In this document: one piece after another, positions 1 through 6,470 of the stretch
How positions within the stretch are numbered: the stretch's first letter is position 1
Layout: each line of letters begins with the position of its first letter
Origin: CAZMUD01 sp964569715
GTDB taxonomy: Bacteria; Chloroflexota; Dehalococcoidia; Dehalococcoidales; UBA2162
NCBI GenBank assembly: GCA_964569715.1
Contig: CAZMUD010000009.1
Coordinates: forward strand, 1 to 27,692
Direction: 5' to 3'
Length of the DNA: 27,692 nt
Notes under the pieces: generated by a model
The model's input: only the letters and a program-made list of their open reading frames with translations
Database searches by the model: none
Told to the model about the DNA's origin: nothing
Position numbers and translations under genes: made by a program

Positions 1-52
1 GGGGGATAAAGGGGGAGGGTTACCTAATAAAAACCTAAAGGGTGAGGGGTTG
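1..52 (-). repeat. Composite intergenic repeat, copy A (truncated by window edge)
   Basis: Read on the minus strand, this stretch matches the modules at 17251-17300 (about two differences over some 50 bases) and 24898-24950. The shared block contains CCCTTTAGGTTTTTATT, then GGTAACCC and CCCCTTTATCCCC. The copy runs off the left edge, so its hairpin part is not seen. It lies directly upstream of the membrane-protein gene at 91. Confidence 0.85.
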
Positions 53-90
53 ATAGAAATTGTAAATTAAAGAGGGAGGGAAGGCTGGTA

Positions 91-507
91 ATGGAAACTC
101 TACGAGATTTATATACGAGGATACCCAAGAAATGGAAGATATGGATTTTATCTTTCTTGATTGCATGGCTAATAAGGTGGATTTGCGGCGTTGAGACACT
201 ATTAATCATTCTCATCTTTGCCATTGCTCTACCTGTTTTATTTCGGAATCTTGGTGACACGAAAGCATTAATTATTGGAAAGCAAGCAGTACGTCAATTA
301 TTTGGATATTTTAGAGGTGTGATTATCTTTGCATTTTTACCTGTAGTTTGGGAATTAGTATGTGACTTAATTAGAAATCCTTCTCTTGAGTCTATCATTG
401 AACTAGTGGTGATTATTATCGTAATTCTTGTTATTTGGAAAAAGTTTGACGAAATAATAGGAAAATATATCAGACAAAATTTCGGAACACGACGACGTCG
501 TCGTTAG
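91..507 (+). CDS. Hypothetical four-helix membrane protein with penta-arginine tail
   Basis: No family is recognised. The 138-residue protein has four hydrophobic stretches (about 17-31, 35-51, 76-93, 101-116) separated by short charged loops rich in Lys and Arg, so it should be a small integral membrane protein. It ends in TRRRRR; the Arg codons CGA CGA CGT CGT CGT lie within a perfect 16-bp palindrome at 489-504. The start is the ATG at 91, preceded by GGGAGGG at 74-80. The gene is visibly more AT-rich than cca next door, which could mean recent acquisition. It converges with cca, with only 27 bases between the two stops. No signal peptide cleavage site or catalytic motif is visible. Confidence 0.7.
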   Translation: METLRDLYTRIPKKWKIWILSFLIAWLIRWICGVETLLIILIFAIALPVLFRNLGDTKALIIGKQAVRQLFGYFRGVIIFAFLPVVWELVCDLIRNPSLESIIELVVIIIVILVIWKKFDEIIGKYIRQNFGTRRRRR

Positions 508-534
508 AACTTAATAAAGACTATTAGGTTCTAA
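504..534. terminator. Possible bidirectional hairpin between convergent genes
   Basis: TTAGAACTTAATA (504-516) pairs with TATTAGGTTCTAA (522-534) through 13 positions with one G-U wobble and a 5-base loop. It sits exactly between the convergent stops of the membrane-protein gene and cca and includes the first stop codon. There is no strong T-run after it on either strand, so a terminator role is inferred from position only. Confidence 0.4.
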
Positions 535-1776
535 TCACTTTCTCAACCCCTCCACCATCTCCTCCTCACCTTTTTTAGATGTTACTTTGCCATCAAGTCT
601 GGCTTCGTGCAATAGGTTTAGTATTTCTTTCATCCGGGGGCCGGGGGCTATGCCCATCTTTTGCAGGTCGTTGCCGGTAAGGGATGGCTTGACATAGCGG
701 AGCTTGTTGAGAAAAGTCTGGATATGCTGTTGCGCTACCGGGGAACTGCTGGCAAGGTAATTGGCGGTAATGGCTGATTGCGAATATCCATATAGGAGGC
801 GGTAAATACGGCTCGGTGCAAGTTCAGGGTCAGCCAGCGACTCAAGCCTGCTTTTGAGACTATTGGTATCTCGCAGGGTTTGGGCGAGTGACTTGGGCAA
901 TCTGAGGCGTGAAATCAGGTCTTCGTTCTCTTCGGTGGTTAGCCGATAAGCCAGAAGTGCCATGTAGAGTCCAGGCAGTGGCAAGTTTGAAAAACGCGCC
1001 TGCCCGAATTTCTCAGCCAGCCAGTCGTCACCCTTTAGAGCCGGGTGTAGTTTTGGCAGCACCTTTAGCTCTTCAGCGCGGCGGAGGACTTTCTCCGGGT
1101 GTTCTTCCCGTAAAATACATTCCAGCTCATATCTTATTCGGTCGCCGCTAATAGTATCCAGCATAGGTATATCTCGTTTAAGTAGCTGGAGGGTATCTGG
1201 TTCCAGTTGGAAATCTAGCCGTTGCTCGTAACGCAGACCGCGCCAGATGCGCGTAGCATCGTCAATAAAGCTTCTTTCATGTAGAACACGTAGAAATTTC
1301 CGTTCAAGGTCATCCCTGCCCCCATAGGGGTCAATCCACTGGCCATAGCTGCTGGGGACAAGCTCAACAGCCATAGTATTGATGGTAAAGTCACGGCGAA
1401 AGAGGTCGTTAGCTAACGAGCCTGGCTTCACGCTGGGCAACGCCCCCGGTTTCGCATAGGTTTCGGAGCGGGCGGTGGTCAGGTCAACGCTCCATTTATT
1501 CCACTGGAGTTTAGCCGTATTGAAACGGGGATGGGTTGTTATTTTCCCGTGGGTGATATCGACTAGCTGCTGCGCCAGATTTATGGCATCACCTTCTACC
1601 ACCAGGTCAAGGTCAAAGTTGCTTCGCCCCAGGAGCAGGTCACGAACCACACCGCCGACAAGATAGAGGCTTTGCCCTTGACCGGCAGCGACCTCACCGG
1701 CTCGTCGCATAAAGTCAACCAGCTCGGCGGGTAGCTGTTTTCCCATTTCGCTGGATAGGTTAGTAATCTTGGTCAT
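535..1776 (-). CDS. cca: CCA-adding tRNA nucleotidyltransferase / poly(A) polymerase family
   Basis: This enzyme adds or repairs the 3'-CCA end of tRNAs in the cytoplasm. The 413-residue protein has the class II nucleotidyltransferase head near residues 39-65 (VGGVVRDLLLG, then FDLDLVVEGD with the metal-binding DxD). RRDFTINTMAV and DPYGGRDDL follow, and then the RNA-binding motif DDATRIWRGLRYEQRL, which matches the usual R-RxxRF region. The C-terminus carries the helical segment GNDLQKMGIAPGPRMKEIL typical of bacterial CCA/PAP enzymes without an HD domain. The ATG at 1776 has only a weak ribosome site; an internal Met at residue 11 is possible. A TATAAT box lies at 1806-1811 on the minus strand. 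Poly(A) polymerase activity cannot be excluded from sequence. Confidence 0.93.
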   Translation of the reverse strand: MTKITNLSSEMGKQLPAELVDFMRRAGEVAAGQGQSLYLVGGVVRDLLLGRSNFDLDLVVEGDAINLAQQLVDITHGKITTHPRFNTAKLQWNKWSVDLTTARSETYAKPGALPSVKPGSLANDLFRRDFTINTMAVELVPSSYGQWIDPYGGRDDLERKFLRVLHERSFIDDATRIWRGLRYEQRLDFQLEPDTLQLLKRDIPMLDTISGDRIRYELECILREEHPEKVLRRAEELKVLPKLHPALKGDDWLAEKFGQARFSNLPLPGLYMALLAYRLTTEENEDLISRLRLPKSLAQTLRDTNSLKSRLESLADPELAPSRIYRLLYGYSQSAITANYLASSSPVAQQHIQTFLNKLRYVKPSLTGNDLQKMGIAPGPRMKEILNLLHEARLDGKVTSKKGEEEMVEGLRK

Positions 1777-1805
1777 TTTTCTTTATTTAATGGGCTGTTT
1801 CCCGA

Positions 1806-1811
1806 ATTATA
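1806..1811 (-). promoter_or_regulatory. -10 box for cca
   Basis: TATAAT is read on the minus strand, about 30 bases before the cca ATG. No convincing -35 hexamer lies 16-19 bases upstream, so this is a half-supported promoter. Confidence 0.45.
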
Positions 1812-1866
1812 ACACAGGTTGTTATTGAGTTCATTTCAAGGCTGGCTCGCACTACCACTCATTGAG

Positions 1867-2009
1867 AGATTGTTTCTTCTACCTCACCCCCTTAGTCCCC
1901 CTCTCCTTCAAAGGAGAGGGGGAAGAGAAGAAAGAGGGGCTAGCGCCCCTCTTGGACACCCTGCTGAGGTTCTTTAGAAAGGGGATTAAAAGGGGCGAAG
2001 CCTCTCTTA
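1867..2009. repeat. Composite intergenic repeat, copy B
   Basis: It starts with AGATTGTTT (1867-1875), the same nonamer that opens copies C and E. A C-rich hairpin at 1897-1922 (CCCCCTCTCC / GGAGAGGGGG) follows, then a second hairpin at 1932-1953 (AAGAGGGGC, loop TAGC, GCCCCTCTT), then a degenerate third one around 1988-2009 with loop GAA. The left flank 1881-1906 is the reverse complement of the right end of copy E (25151-25176). This accounts for most of the 299-base gap between dndB-like and cca. Confidence 0.85.
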
Positions 2010-2039
2010 AACACCCTTGATTACTACCTTGGGTTAAGC

Positions 2040-2063
2040 GGGGGGCAGCTTGAGCTGCCCCCC
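2040..2063 (-). terminator. Strong GC hairpin after the DndB-like gene
   Basis: GGGGGGCAGC (2040-2049) pairs perfectly with GCTGCCCCCC (2054-2063) around the loop TTGA. It begins 12 bases beyond the stop of the DndB-like gene. No T-run follows on the minus strand, so it may act as an mRNA 3' stabiliser or Rho-assisted stop rather than a classic intrinsic terminator. Its sequence differs from the composite repeat hairpins. Confidence 0.5.
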
Positions 2064-2075
2064 ACACAATGTTGA

Positions 2076-3329
2076 CTACGGCTGGAAACCTATCTTCTGT
2101 TGAACATTAGAGTCTAAAGATGCCAGGGTTTTCTTTTCACCATCTGTAAGTGACAAATTTGTCTTGACTTTCAGGTACGCGACTAACTGGTGCCTAACCG
2201 TGCTGTATGGTAGTACTTGTTGTCCAGCAAGTACAATTCCCTGCCATTGAAGCATATCCCGACGCCAGTTACCATTGTCAGGGTGAGTTAGTGCTGTCCT
2301 GACTACATCCTTCCAGCCAGTACCACTCTGCCTCATGGCAACGCCGACAAACTCACCTATGGAAGAAAGCACCCCGGAGTTCCAGTGGAGATAATCCTGG
2401 CGATTCTCGGAAAGACTCATCTCCCCACTTGCCACCTTACCCCACTCAGGAAATTGTTCAGTGATGAACTCCCAGGCATCAACGAGGAACTCGACATATT
2501 CATCTTCATTCCCTTCCTCATTATCTAATTTATTCTCTCCTTTAAGCTCCTCCTCAACCAAACCTCCTCTGTAAGCTCCTTTAATCATGGGGTCAGTGGC
2601 TTGATAGACTCCAGCCAGCGTAAACATTTCACTTGGCCTCTTAGCCACAGAGGCTAACTCTAGATTTACCCGATTTTTAAATACGGATACTCTCTCAACC
2701 ACTTCTTGCACCACACGGTTAGTGACATCCCTGTAATCAAAGAGTATATTTAAGCTTTTCGTGGGGGGCTTTGCGGTCCTGTTCAGGTCAGAGAACAGCT
2801 GCTGGTTAGCCCTAAGGTCTATGTACGGGAAAAGTACAACAGCAATGCTGTCGCTACGTAGCTCAGGCTCTACATCAATAGCCTTTTCTATTGCTCCGAG
2901 GCGGTGTTGACCATCCACGATTACGAGTGGATCTTGCTGGTCAAGTGTTAGCATTCCCAACATCCATCCTGGGCTCCCGGGAGAAGCGTCTGGGTCAGCA
3001 GGCTCCCAGTCAGTGGGTTCGGTAGTGTCATTTTTACCATAGGTGCAAGTAATGGCACTAAAGCGATAATCGTTTTGATTGCGGACAATATATTCTGCAA
3101 TTTCTGCAAAACGCGCAGGAGTTGCACGACGGTTCTCGCGGAGTCTAGGCGACAAGTCTGGATTTGGGTCAGTGCCAACAATGTATCTGGGGACTTCAGC
3201 TAGGGTCAGGGTAATTATGTAGAAATCCACGCCACCTAGGTGCCCTTTGAGGGCTGGCACTCGCATTATTTTTTTTGCAGATTCGGCAAACTTACGTAGT
3301 CCTTCCATTGTGTTGCTATTTGTAGTCAT
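2076..3329 (-). CDS. Orphan DndB-family (DGQHR domain) protein
   Basis: DndB proteins are known from DNA phosphorothioation (Dnd) clusters, where they act as regulators. The 417-residue protein shows the family signature VDGQHR at 138-143, followed by SDLNRTAKPPTKSLNILFD around 180-198, both diagnostic of DndB/DGQHR proteins. An acidic low-complexity insert (EELKGENKLDNEEGNEDEY) lies near 275. The ATG at 3329 has a good ribosome site (AAAGGAG). It sits 114 bases after the 72-codon gene, in the same direction, and is probably co-transcribed. No dndA, dndC, dndD, dndE or restriction genes occur in the window, so any link to DNA modification is inference. It could be a stand-alone DGQHR protein of unknown role. 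Confidence 0.85.
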   Translation of the reverse strand: MTTNSNTMEGLRKFAESAKKIMRVPALKGHLGGVDFYIITLTLAEVPRYIVGTDPNPDLSPRLRENRRATPARFAEIAEYIVRNQNDYRFSAITCTYGKNDTTEPTDWEPADPDASPGSPGWMLGMLTLDQQDPLVIVDGQHRLGAIEKAIDVEPELRSDSIAVVLFPYIDLRANQQLFSDLNRTAKPPTKSLNILFDYRDVTNRVVQEVVERVSVFKNRVNLELASVAKRPSEMFTLAGVYQATDPMIKGAYRGGLVEEELKGENKLDNEEGNEDEYVEFLVDAWEFITEQFPEWGKVASGEMSLSENRQDYLHWNSGVLSSIGEFVGVAMRQSGTGWKDVVRTALTHPDNGNWRRDMLQWQGIVLAGQQVLPYSTVRHQLVAYLKVKTNLSLTDGEKKTLASLDSNVQQKIGFQP

Positions 3330-3443
3330 TTCATGCTCCTTTTCTATTATTTTTATTTTTGTTATTTTCCCCCTTGCGATAAATAAAATCAGGTCATAGT
3401 ACCACCTCCTTATAACTATGGCTGGAAATTGAAGTGTTAGCTG

Positions 3444-3662
3444 TTAATTAGCAAGGCGATGGGCTACAATACCAACCGCTTGCCTAAGCTGAAATTCGTG
3501 TAACCGAAAAGCGATTAGTCTTATTACCTCTTCCAAGGATAGGCCTAACAGCTTTTGGTGTCTGTAAAACTGTTTAGGCAAAGGTCGCCACCCACCTAGT
3601 TCAGGGTCGCCAGGAGCTTCATCAGGTTGTAAAGGAACCCATGTAATATTCAGTAGACTCAT
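3444..3662 (-). CDS. Small protein of unknown function, partner of DndB-like gene
   Basis: No family is recognised. The 72-residue protein has a Pro/Asp/Gly-rich start (QPDEAPGDPELGGW) and then a likely helical half (about 29-70) with the amphipathic stretch LSLEEVIRLIAFRLHEFQLRQ, which could mediate dimerisation or DNA contact. The gene is supported by a textbook AGGAGG seven bases before the ATG and by a consensus promoter (TTGACA and TATAAT) about 55-85 bases upstream. It is the first gene of a probable two-gene unit with the DndB-like gene. A role as that gene's regulator or cofactor is inference from position. Confidence 0.7.
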   Translation of the reverse strand: MSLLNITWVPLQPDEAPGDPELGGWRPLPKQFYRHQKLLGLSLEEVIRLIAFRLHEFQLRQAVGIVAHRLAN

Positions 3663-3715
3663 ACTATCCTCCTATTGCTTGCATAGTGTCCATATGACTA
3701 TTTGCCATTACTTAT

Positions 3716-3746
3716 ATTATACCACAACTCACGAATGGTTTGTCAA
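3716..3746 (-). promoter_or_regulatory. Consensus sigma-70-type promoter for the DndB-like unit
   Basis: On the minus strand, TTGACA (3741-3746) and TATAAT (3716-3721) are both perfect hexamers, separated by 19 bases, slightly longer than the optimum. It reads toward the 72-codon gene and would give a leader of about 45 bases. Confidence 0.7.
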
Positions 3747-3751
3747 TAGGT

Positions 3752-3771
3752 AATAATCCATATGGATTATT
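3752..3771. promoter_or_regulatory. Perfect 20-bp palindrome, candidate operator
   Basis: AATAATCCATATGGATTATT is a perfect inverted repeat with no central gap, five bases upstream of the minus-strand -35 box and between two divergent promoters. Its core TCCATATG recurs at 3689-3696 and 3898-3905, near the starts of the two divergent genes. This suggests binding sites for a dimeric regulator; the regulator is unknown. Confidence 0.5.
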
Positions 3772-3865
3772 GTCTAACAATAGGAACTATATCATATTGC
3801 CAACTGCTTGTCAATACATTTTAGCTAAATTTTTTCTGAATTTTGGAAAATCTTTTTTATCCTTG

Positions 3866-3894
3866 TTGTTATTCGCTGGGTATTTTCTTATAAT
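3866..3894 (+). promoter_or_regulatory. Promoter giving a probably leaderless mRNA
   Basis: TTGTTA (3866-3871), a 17-base spacer and TATAAT (3889-3894) precede the ATG at 3903 by only eight bases. Transcription would begin at or next to the start codon, and there is no ribosome-binding site. Confidence 0.65.
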
Positions 3895-3902
3895 GAGTCC
3901 AT

Positions 3903-4472
3903 ATGAAAGTAGTTTCAATTGTAGGGATGGCTGGCGCTGGCAAATCGGTGGTGGCCAGGCTATTTCAGGAGAACGGCTTTACTAAAATAAGATTCGGCGA
4001 TGTGACCGACGAGGAAGTAAGGAAGAAAGGCTTGGAGCTAAACGAGGAAAGTGAGCGCTACATTCGTGAACTTCTCCGACAAGAGCAGGGAATGGCAGCC
4101 TACGCTAAACTGAACCTGCCGGCGATTGATTCAGCCCTGAAATACTCAGATGTGGTGATTGATGGGCTTTACTCCTGGGAGGAATACACCTTTCTGAAGA
4201 GCTATTATGAGGAAGACTTTTATGTAGTGGCTGTTTGGTCATCGCCGAGAACAAGGTATGCCCGGCTGACCGGTAGACTAGCCCGACGCCTCACCCTGGA
4301 AGAAGCTGCCAGTCGGGACAGGACGGAAATTGAGAATATCAATAAGGGCGGACCTATTGCTATGGCGGACTTCACCATCGTCAACGAATCTTCTCTGGAG
4401 GATTTGAGGAAGGAAGCAAAGGAGATTATCTTCAGGTTAAGAAATGAAAAGATTAACCAGGCCAGATATTGA
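3903..4472 (+). CDS. P-loop nucleotide kinase-like protein (UPF0200 / dephospho-CoA-kinase-like)
   Basis: The 189-residue protein opens with a Walker A motif GMAGAGKS (8-15) and has the kinase-like layout of the largely archaeal UPF0200 group: FGDVTDEEVRKKG after the first strand, NEESERYIRELLRQEQG, a core strand VVIDGLYSWEEY, and an Arg-rich lid (SSPRTRYARLTGRLARR). It therefore probably phosphorylates a small nucleotide-like substrate, but the substrate is not known. The ATG at 3903 has no ribosome site and lies right behind a TATAAT box. The next gene, dCMP deaminase, starts inside its 3' end with a 29-base overlap, which suggests translational coupling and a nucleotide-metabolism role. 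A dephospho-CoA kinase function is a weaker alternative. Confidence 0.75.
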   Translation: MKVVSIVGMAGAGKSVVARLFQENGFTKIRFGDVTDEEVRKKGLELNEESERYIRELLRQEQGMAAYAKLNLPAIDSALKYSDVVIDGLYSWEEYTFLKSYYEEDFYVVAVWSSPRTRYARLTGRLARRLTLEEAASRDRTEIENINKGGPIAMADFTIVNESSLEDLRKEAKEIIFRLRNEKINQARY

Positions 4473-4926
4473 TGAGTATTTTTTGAAAATAGCCTCGGTG
4501 GTAGCTGAGCGCTCAACCTGCCTCCGGCACCATGTAGGAGCAGTGGCAGTAAAGGATAAACATATATTAACTACGGGCTATAATGGCGCTCCTTCCGGGC
4601 TCAAGGACTGCCTTGAGCTTGGTTGTCTGCGGGACGAGATGAATATCCCCTCGGGAGAAAGGCATGAGATATGTCGGGGTATTCACGCTGAACAAAATGT
4701 AATTATTCAGGCTGCCCTTCACGGCGTCAGCCTTGAGGGGAGCACCATTTATTGCACTCATACGCCGTGCGTGCTATGCGCCAAGATGCTGGTCAATGCC
4801 AAGATAAAACGATTTGTCAGCTTTGGCAGGTATAACGATGATACATTCATAGGCTTGTTCCAGGAAGCTGGCATAGAGGTTGATATAAAGAAAAGACCCT
4901 CATCCCGAATCAGCTATTTGGATTAG
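4444..4926 (+). CDS. Deoxycytidylate (dCMP) deaminase
   Basis: The enzyme deaminates dCMP to dUMP, feeding thymidylate synthesis. The 160-residue protein has the zinc-dependent deaminase signature: HAEQN (His81, Glu83 as proton shuttle) and TPCVLC (Cys109, Cys112). The N-terminus RPDIDEYFLKIASVVAERSTC and the TTGYNGAPSGL loop are typical of dCMP deaminases, and length fits the family. The ATG at 4444 overlaps the upstream kinase-like gene by 29 bases; AGG lies just before it. The nearby dUTPase-like gene (5901-6416, opposite strand) would supply dUMP by the other route. A ComE-type deaminase is a less likely reading. Confidence 0.92.
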   Translation: MKRLTRPDIDEYFLKIASVVAERSTCLRHHVGAVAVKDKHILTTGYNGAPSGLKDCLELGCLRDEMNIPSGERHEICRGIHAEQNVIIQAALHGVSLEGSTIYCTHTPCVLCAKMLVNAKIKRFVSFGRYNDDTFIGLFQEAGIEVDIKKRPSSRISYLD

Positions 4927-4967
4927 AAAGTTGACATTAGTGTTACAATTGATAGGCGGTTAATTTA

Positions 4968-5891
4968 TTGAAGGCGATGTCAGTACCGTATGCTAAGGTA
5001 ATTGTCAATCCGGTGGCAGGAGCTTATGCAACCCGCCGGAAGTGGCCGCGCATTAGTCGGCTGCTGAGGCATGTTGGTCTGTCATTTGACTATGAATATA
5101 CCGAGGGTGTAGGCCATGCCATAGAGCTAGCCAGAGCCGCCGCTGGTGATGGTTACCGATATGTGGTGGCAGTAGGCGGTGATGGAACGGTGAATGAAGT
5201 GGCTAATGGCATACTTCGTTCCACGGGTGCCAGTAGCACGACCCTGGGTATAGTAAGCACCGGAACCGGGAGCGATTTTGCTCGCTCGGTAGGTATCCCC
5301 AGGTACTATGTCAGTGCCTGTTCGTGCCTGACTAGCTCGCGAAGGTTGTTGATTGATATTGGCGTTGTTGAATACCAGAGCAAGGGTCAGACTTTACGGC
5401 GCTTTTTTGTTAATGCGGCTGGTATAGGCTTTGACGCAGCAGTGGTGGAGAATACGGAGCGCTTGCCCAAATTTTTTGGGGGCACCGTTCCTTATCTGGG
5501 TGGTTTGCTGCGGACTCTGTTCGGCTACCGAAATAAATCTGTTGTTCTGCGTATTGGAGATAGGGTTGAGGCGTCTCGCATCCTGAGTGTGGTGGTAGCT
5601 AACGGGAGCTACTTTGGGGGCGGGATGCACGTGGCACCAGAAGCCAGTCTCAATGATAATTTACTGGATGTAGTGGTTATCGGTGATATCGGTAAGTTTG
5701 AGCTGCTGAAGTCGCTGCCAATGATATATAAGGGAACCCATGGTGACCACCCTAAAGTCAGCATAGAGAAGGCAGCAAATATTACCGTTGAATCATCAGA
5801 GCGAGTTTTGGTACACGCTGATGGTGAACTGTTGGGGGAAGGTCCGGCATCTTTCTGGCTCATGCCAGCAGTCTTGAGTATCGTCATTTAG
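4968..5891 (+). CDS. Diacylglycerol kinase family lipid kinase
   Basis: This is an ATP-dependent lipid kinase of the DagK/YegS/BmrU family, probably acting on diacylglycerol or a related lipid at the membrane. The 307-residue protein has VNPVAG at 13-18, the nucleotide-binding GGDGT at 70-74 followed by NEVANG, and GIVSTGTGSDFARSVGIP, the family's second motif. The C-terminal beta domain ends with HADGELLGEGP. The TTG at 4968 is preferred because AGGCGG lies eight bases upstream; the ATG at 4977 is an alternative. It follows dCMP deaminase by 41 bases. Sphingosine-like or undecaprenol substrates cannot be excluded. Confidence 0.88.
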   Translation: MKAMSVPYAKVIVNPVAGAYATRRKWPRISRLLRHVGLSFDYEYTEGVGHAIELARAAAGDGYRYVVAVGGDGTVNEVANGILRSTGASSTTLGIVSTGTGSDFARSVGIPRYYVSACSCLTSSRRLLIDIGVVEYQSKGQTLRRFFVNAAGIGFDAAVVENTERLPKFFGGTVPYLGGLLRTLFGYRNKSVVLRIGDRVEASRILSVVVANGSYFGGGMHVAPEASLNDNLLDVVVIGDIGKFELLKSLPMIYKGTHGDHPKVSIEKAANITVESSERVLVHADGELLGEGPASFWLMPAVLSIVI

Positions 5892-5900
5892 GCACGATAT

Positions 5901-6416
5901 TCAATCTATGTTTTCTTCTTGATAGGCTCCTTGGTAGCCCTCTGTCTGCTGGGTTAGCTGTAGGAAAATAAGCTGCACAATTCTGGCATTCCTCTGCAAA
6001 CGAAATCCCTGAGGATTATACACCACCATAAGGGATTGTGAGCGACCAGAGTAGCCGGCGTCCCATACCGCGGTGTTGACAGTTACACCGCAGCGAAGCA
6101 AGCTTGACCTGGGTCTGGCTAATGCCATAACATTGTTGGGTAAGTGGACAATCTCATTGTAGGTGATAATATAGGCACCGGGCATCAGGTCAATAAAGCC
6201 CAGCCCGTCAAACACCAATGGGGCTAAACCAGACACCAACCTCTGGCTGTCACTGGCGGCTATCTTACCTGATGTCTGGAGCAAGGCCACTTCACGGAGT
6301 GTAAGGTCAATGCCATTAGGCTGCACCTGCGTCTCAAGGTCAATGTAGCCTTCTATTAGGGGTGGCTTGCGCTGTAATAATCGGTGGATGTCCTGCTTGG
6401 ATAAAACGGCTCTCAT
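5901..6416 (-). CDS. dUTPase-like protein of the DCD/DUT superfamily
   Basis: The family hydrolyses dUTP to dUMP (or deaminates dCTP). The 171-residue protein shows the superfamily motifs QPNGIDLTL (32-40), RPRSSLLR (101-108) and NTAVWDAGYSGR (114-125). The last resembles archaeal monofunctional dUTPases rather than E. coli Dcd. In Dcd a catalytic Glu sits in the strand after this motif (LEFYN); here the aligned segment is LMVVYN, so deaminase activity is unlikely. That alignment was made by eye. The ATG at 6416 has a TATACT box only about ten bases upstream, so the mRNA leader would be very short. It is divergent from the HAD gene and convergent with the lipid kinase gene (nine bases apart). 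Confidence 0.8.
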   Translation of the reverse strand: MRAVLSKQDIHRLLQRKPPLIEGYIDLETQVQPNGIDLTLREVALLQTSGKIAASDSQRLVSGLAPLVFDGLGFIDLMPGAYIITYNEIVHLPNNVMALARPRSSLLRCGVTVNTAVWDAGYSGRSQSLMVVYNPQGFRLQRNARIVQLIFLQLTQQTEGYQGAYQEENID

Positions 6417-6425
6417 TTTTACCCT

Positions 6426-6431
6426 AGTATA
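6426..6431 (-). promoter_or_regulatory. -10 box close to the dUTPase-like start
   Basis: TATACT on the minus strand ends ten bases before the ATG at 6416, so the transcript would have at most a few untranslated bases. The matching -35 region (TTATCT, 18-base spacer) is weak. Confidence 0.4.
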
Positions 6432-6470
6432 GCACTTTCCTGCCCTGGAAGATAAAGTGAAGGAGAGGGG

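Noticed and set aside
3388..3424. A two-codon ORF (ATG ACC TGA) with a strong AAGGAGG before the DndB-like gene
   Set aside because: It could be a minimal leader ORF, but nothing in sequence alone separates it from a chance ribosome-site match.
2076..3662. A complete Dnd phosphorothioation system
   Set aside because: Only a DndB-family protein is present; no cysteine desulfurase, PAPS-reductase-like DndC, DndD ATPase or DndE is found within the window.
4931..4936. TTGACA as a promoter for the lipid kinase gene
   Set aside because: No -10 box lies 16-19 bases downstream; the only AT-rich hexamer (TACAAT) is seven bases away.
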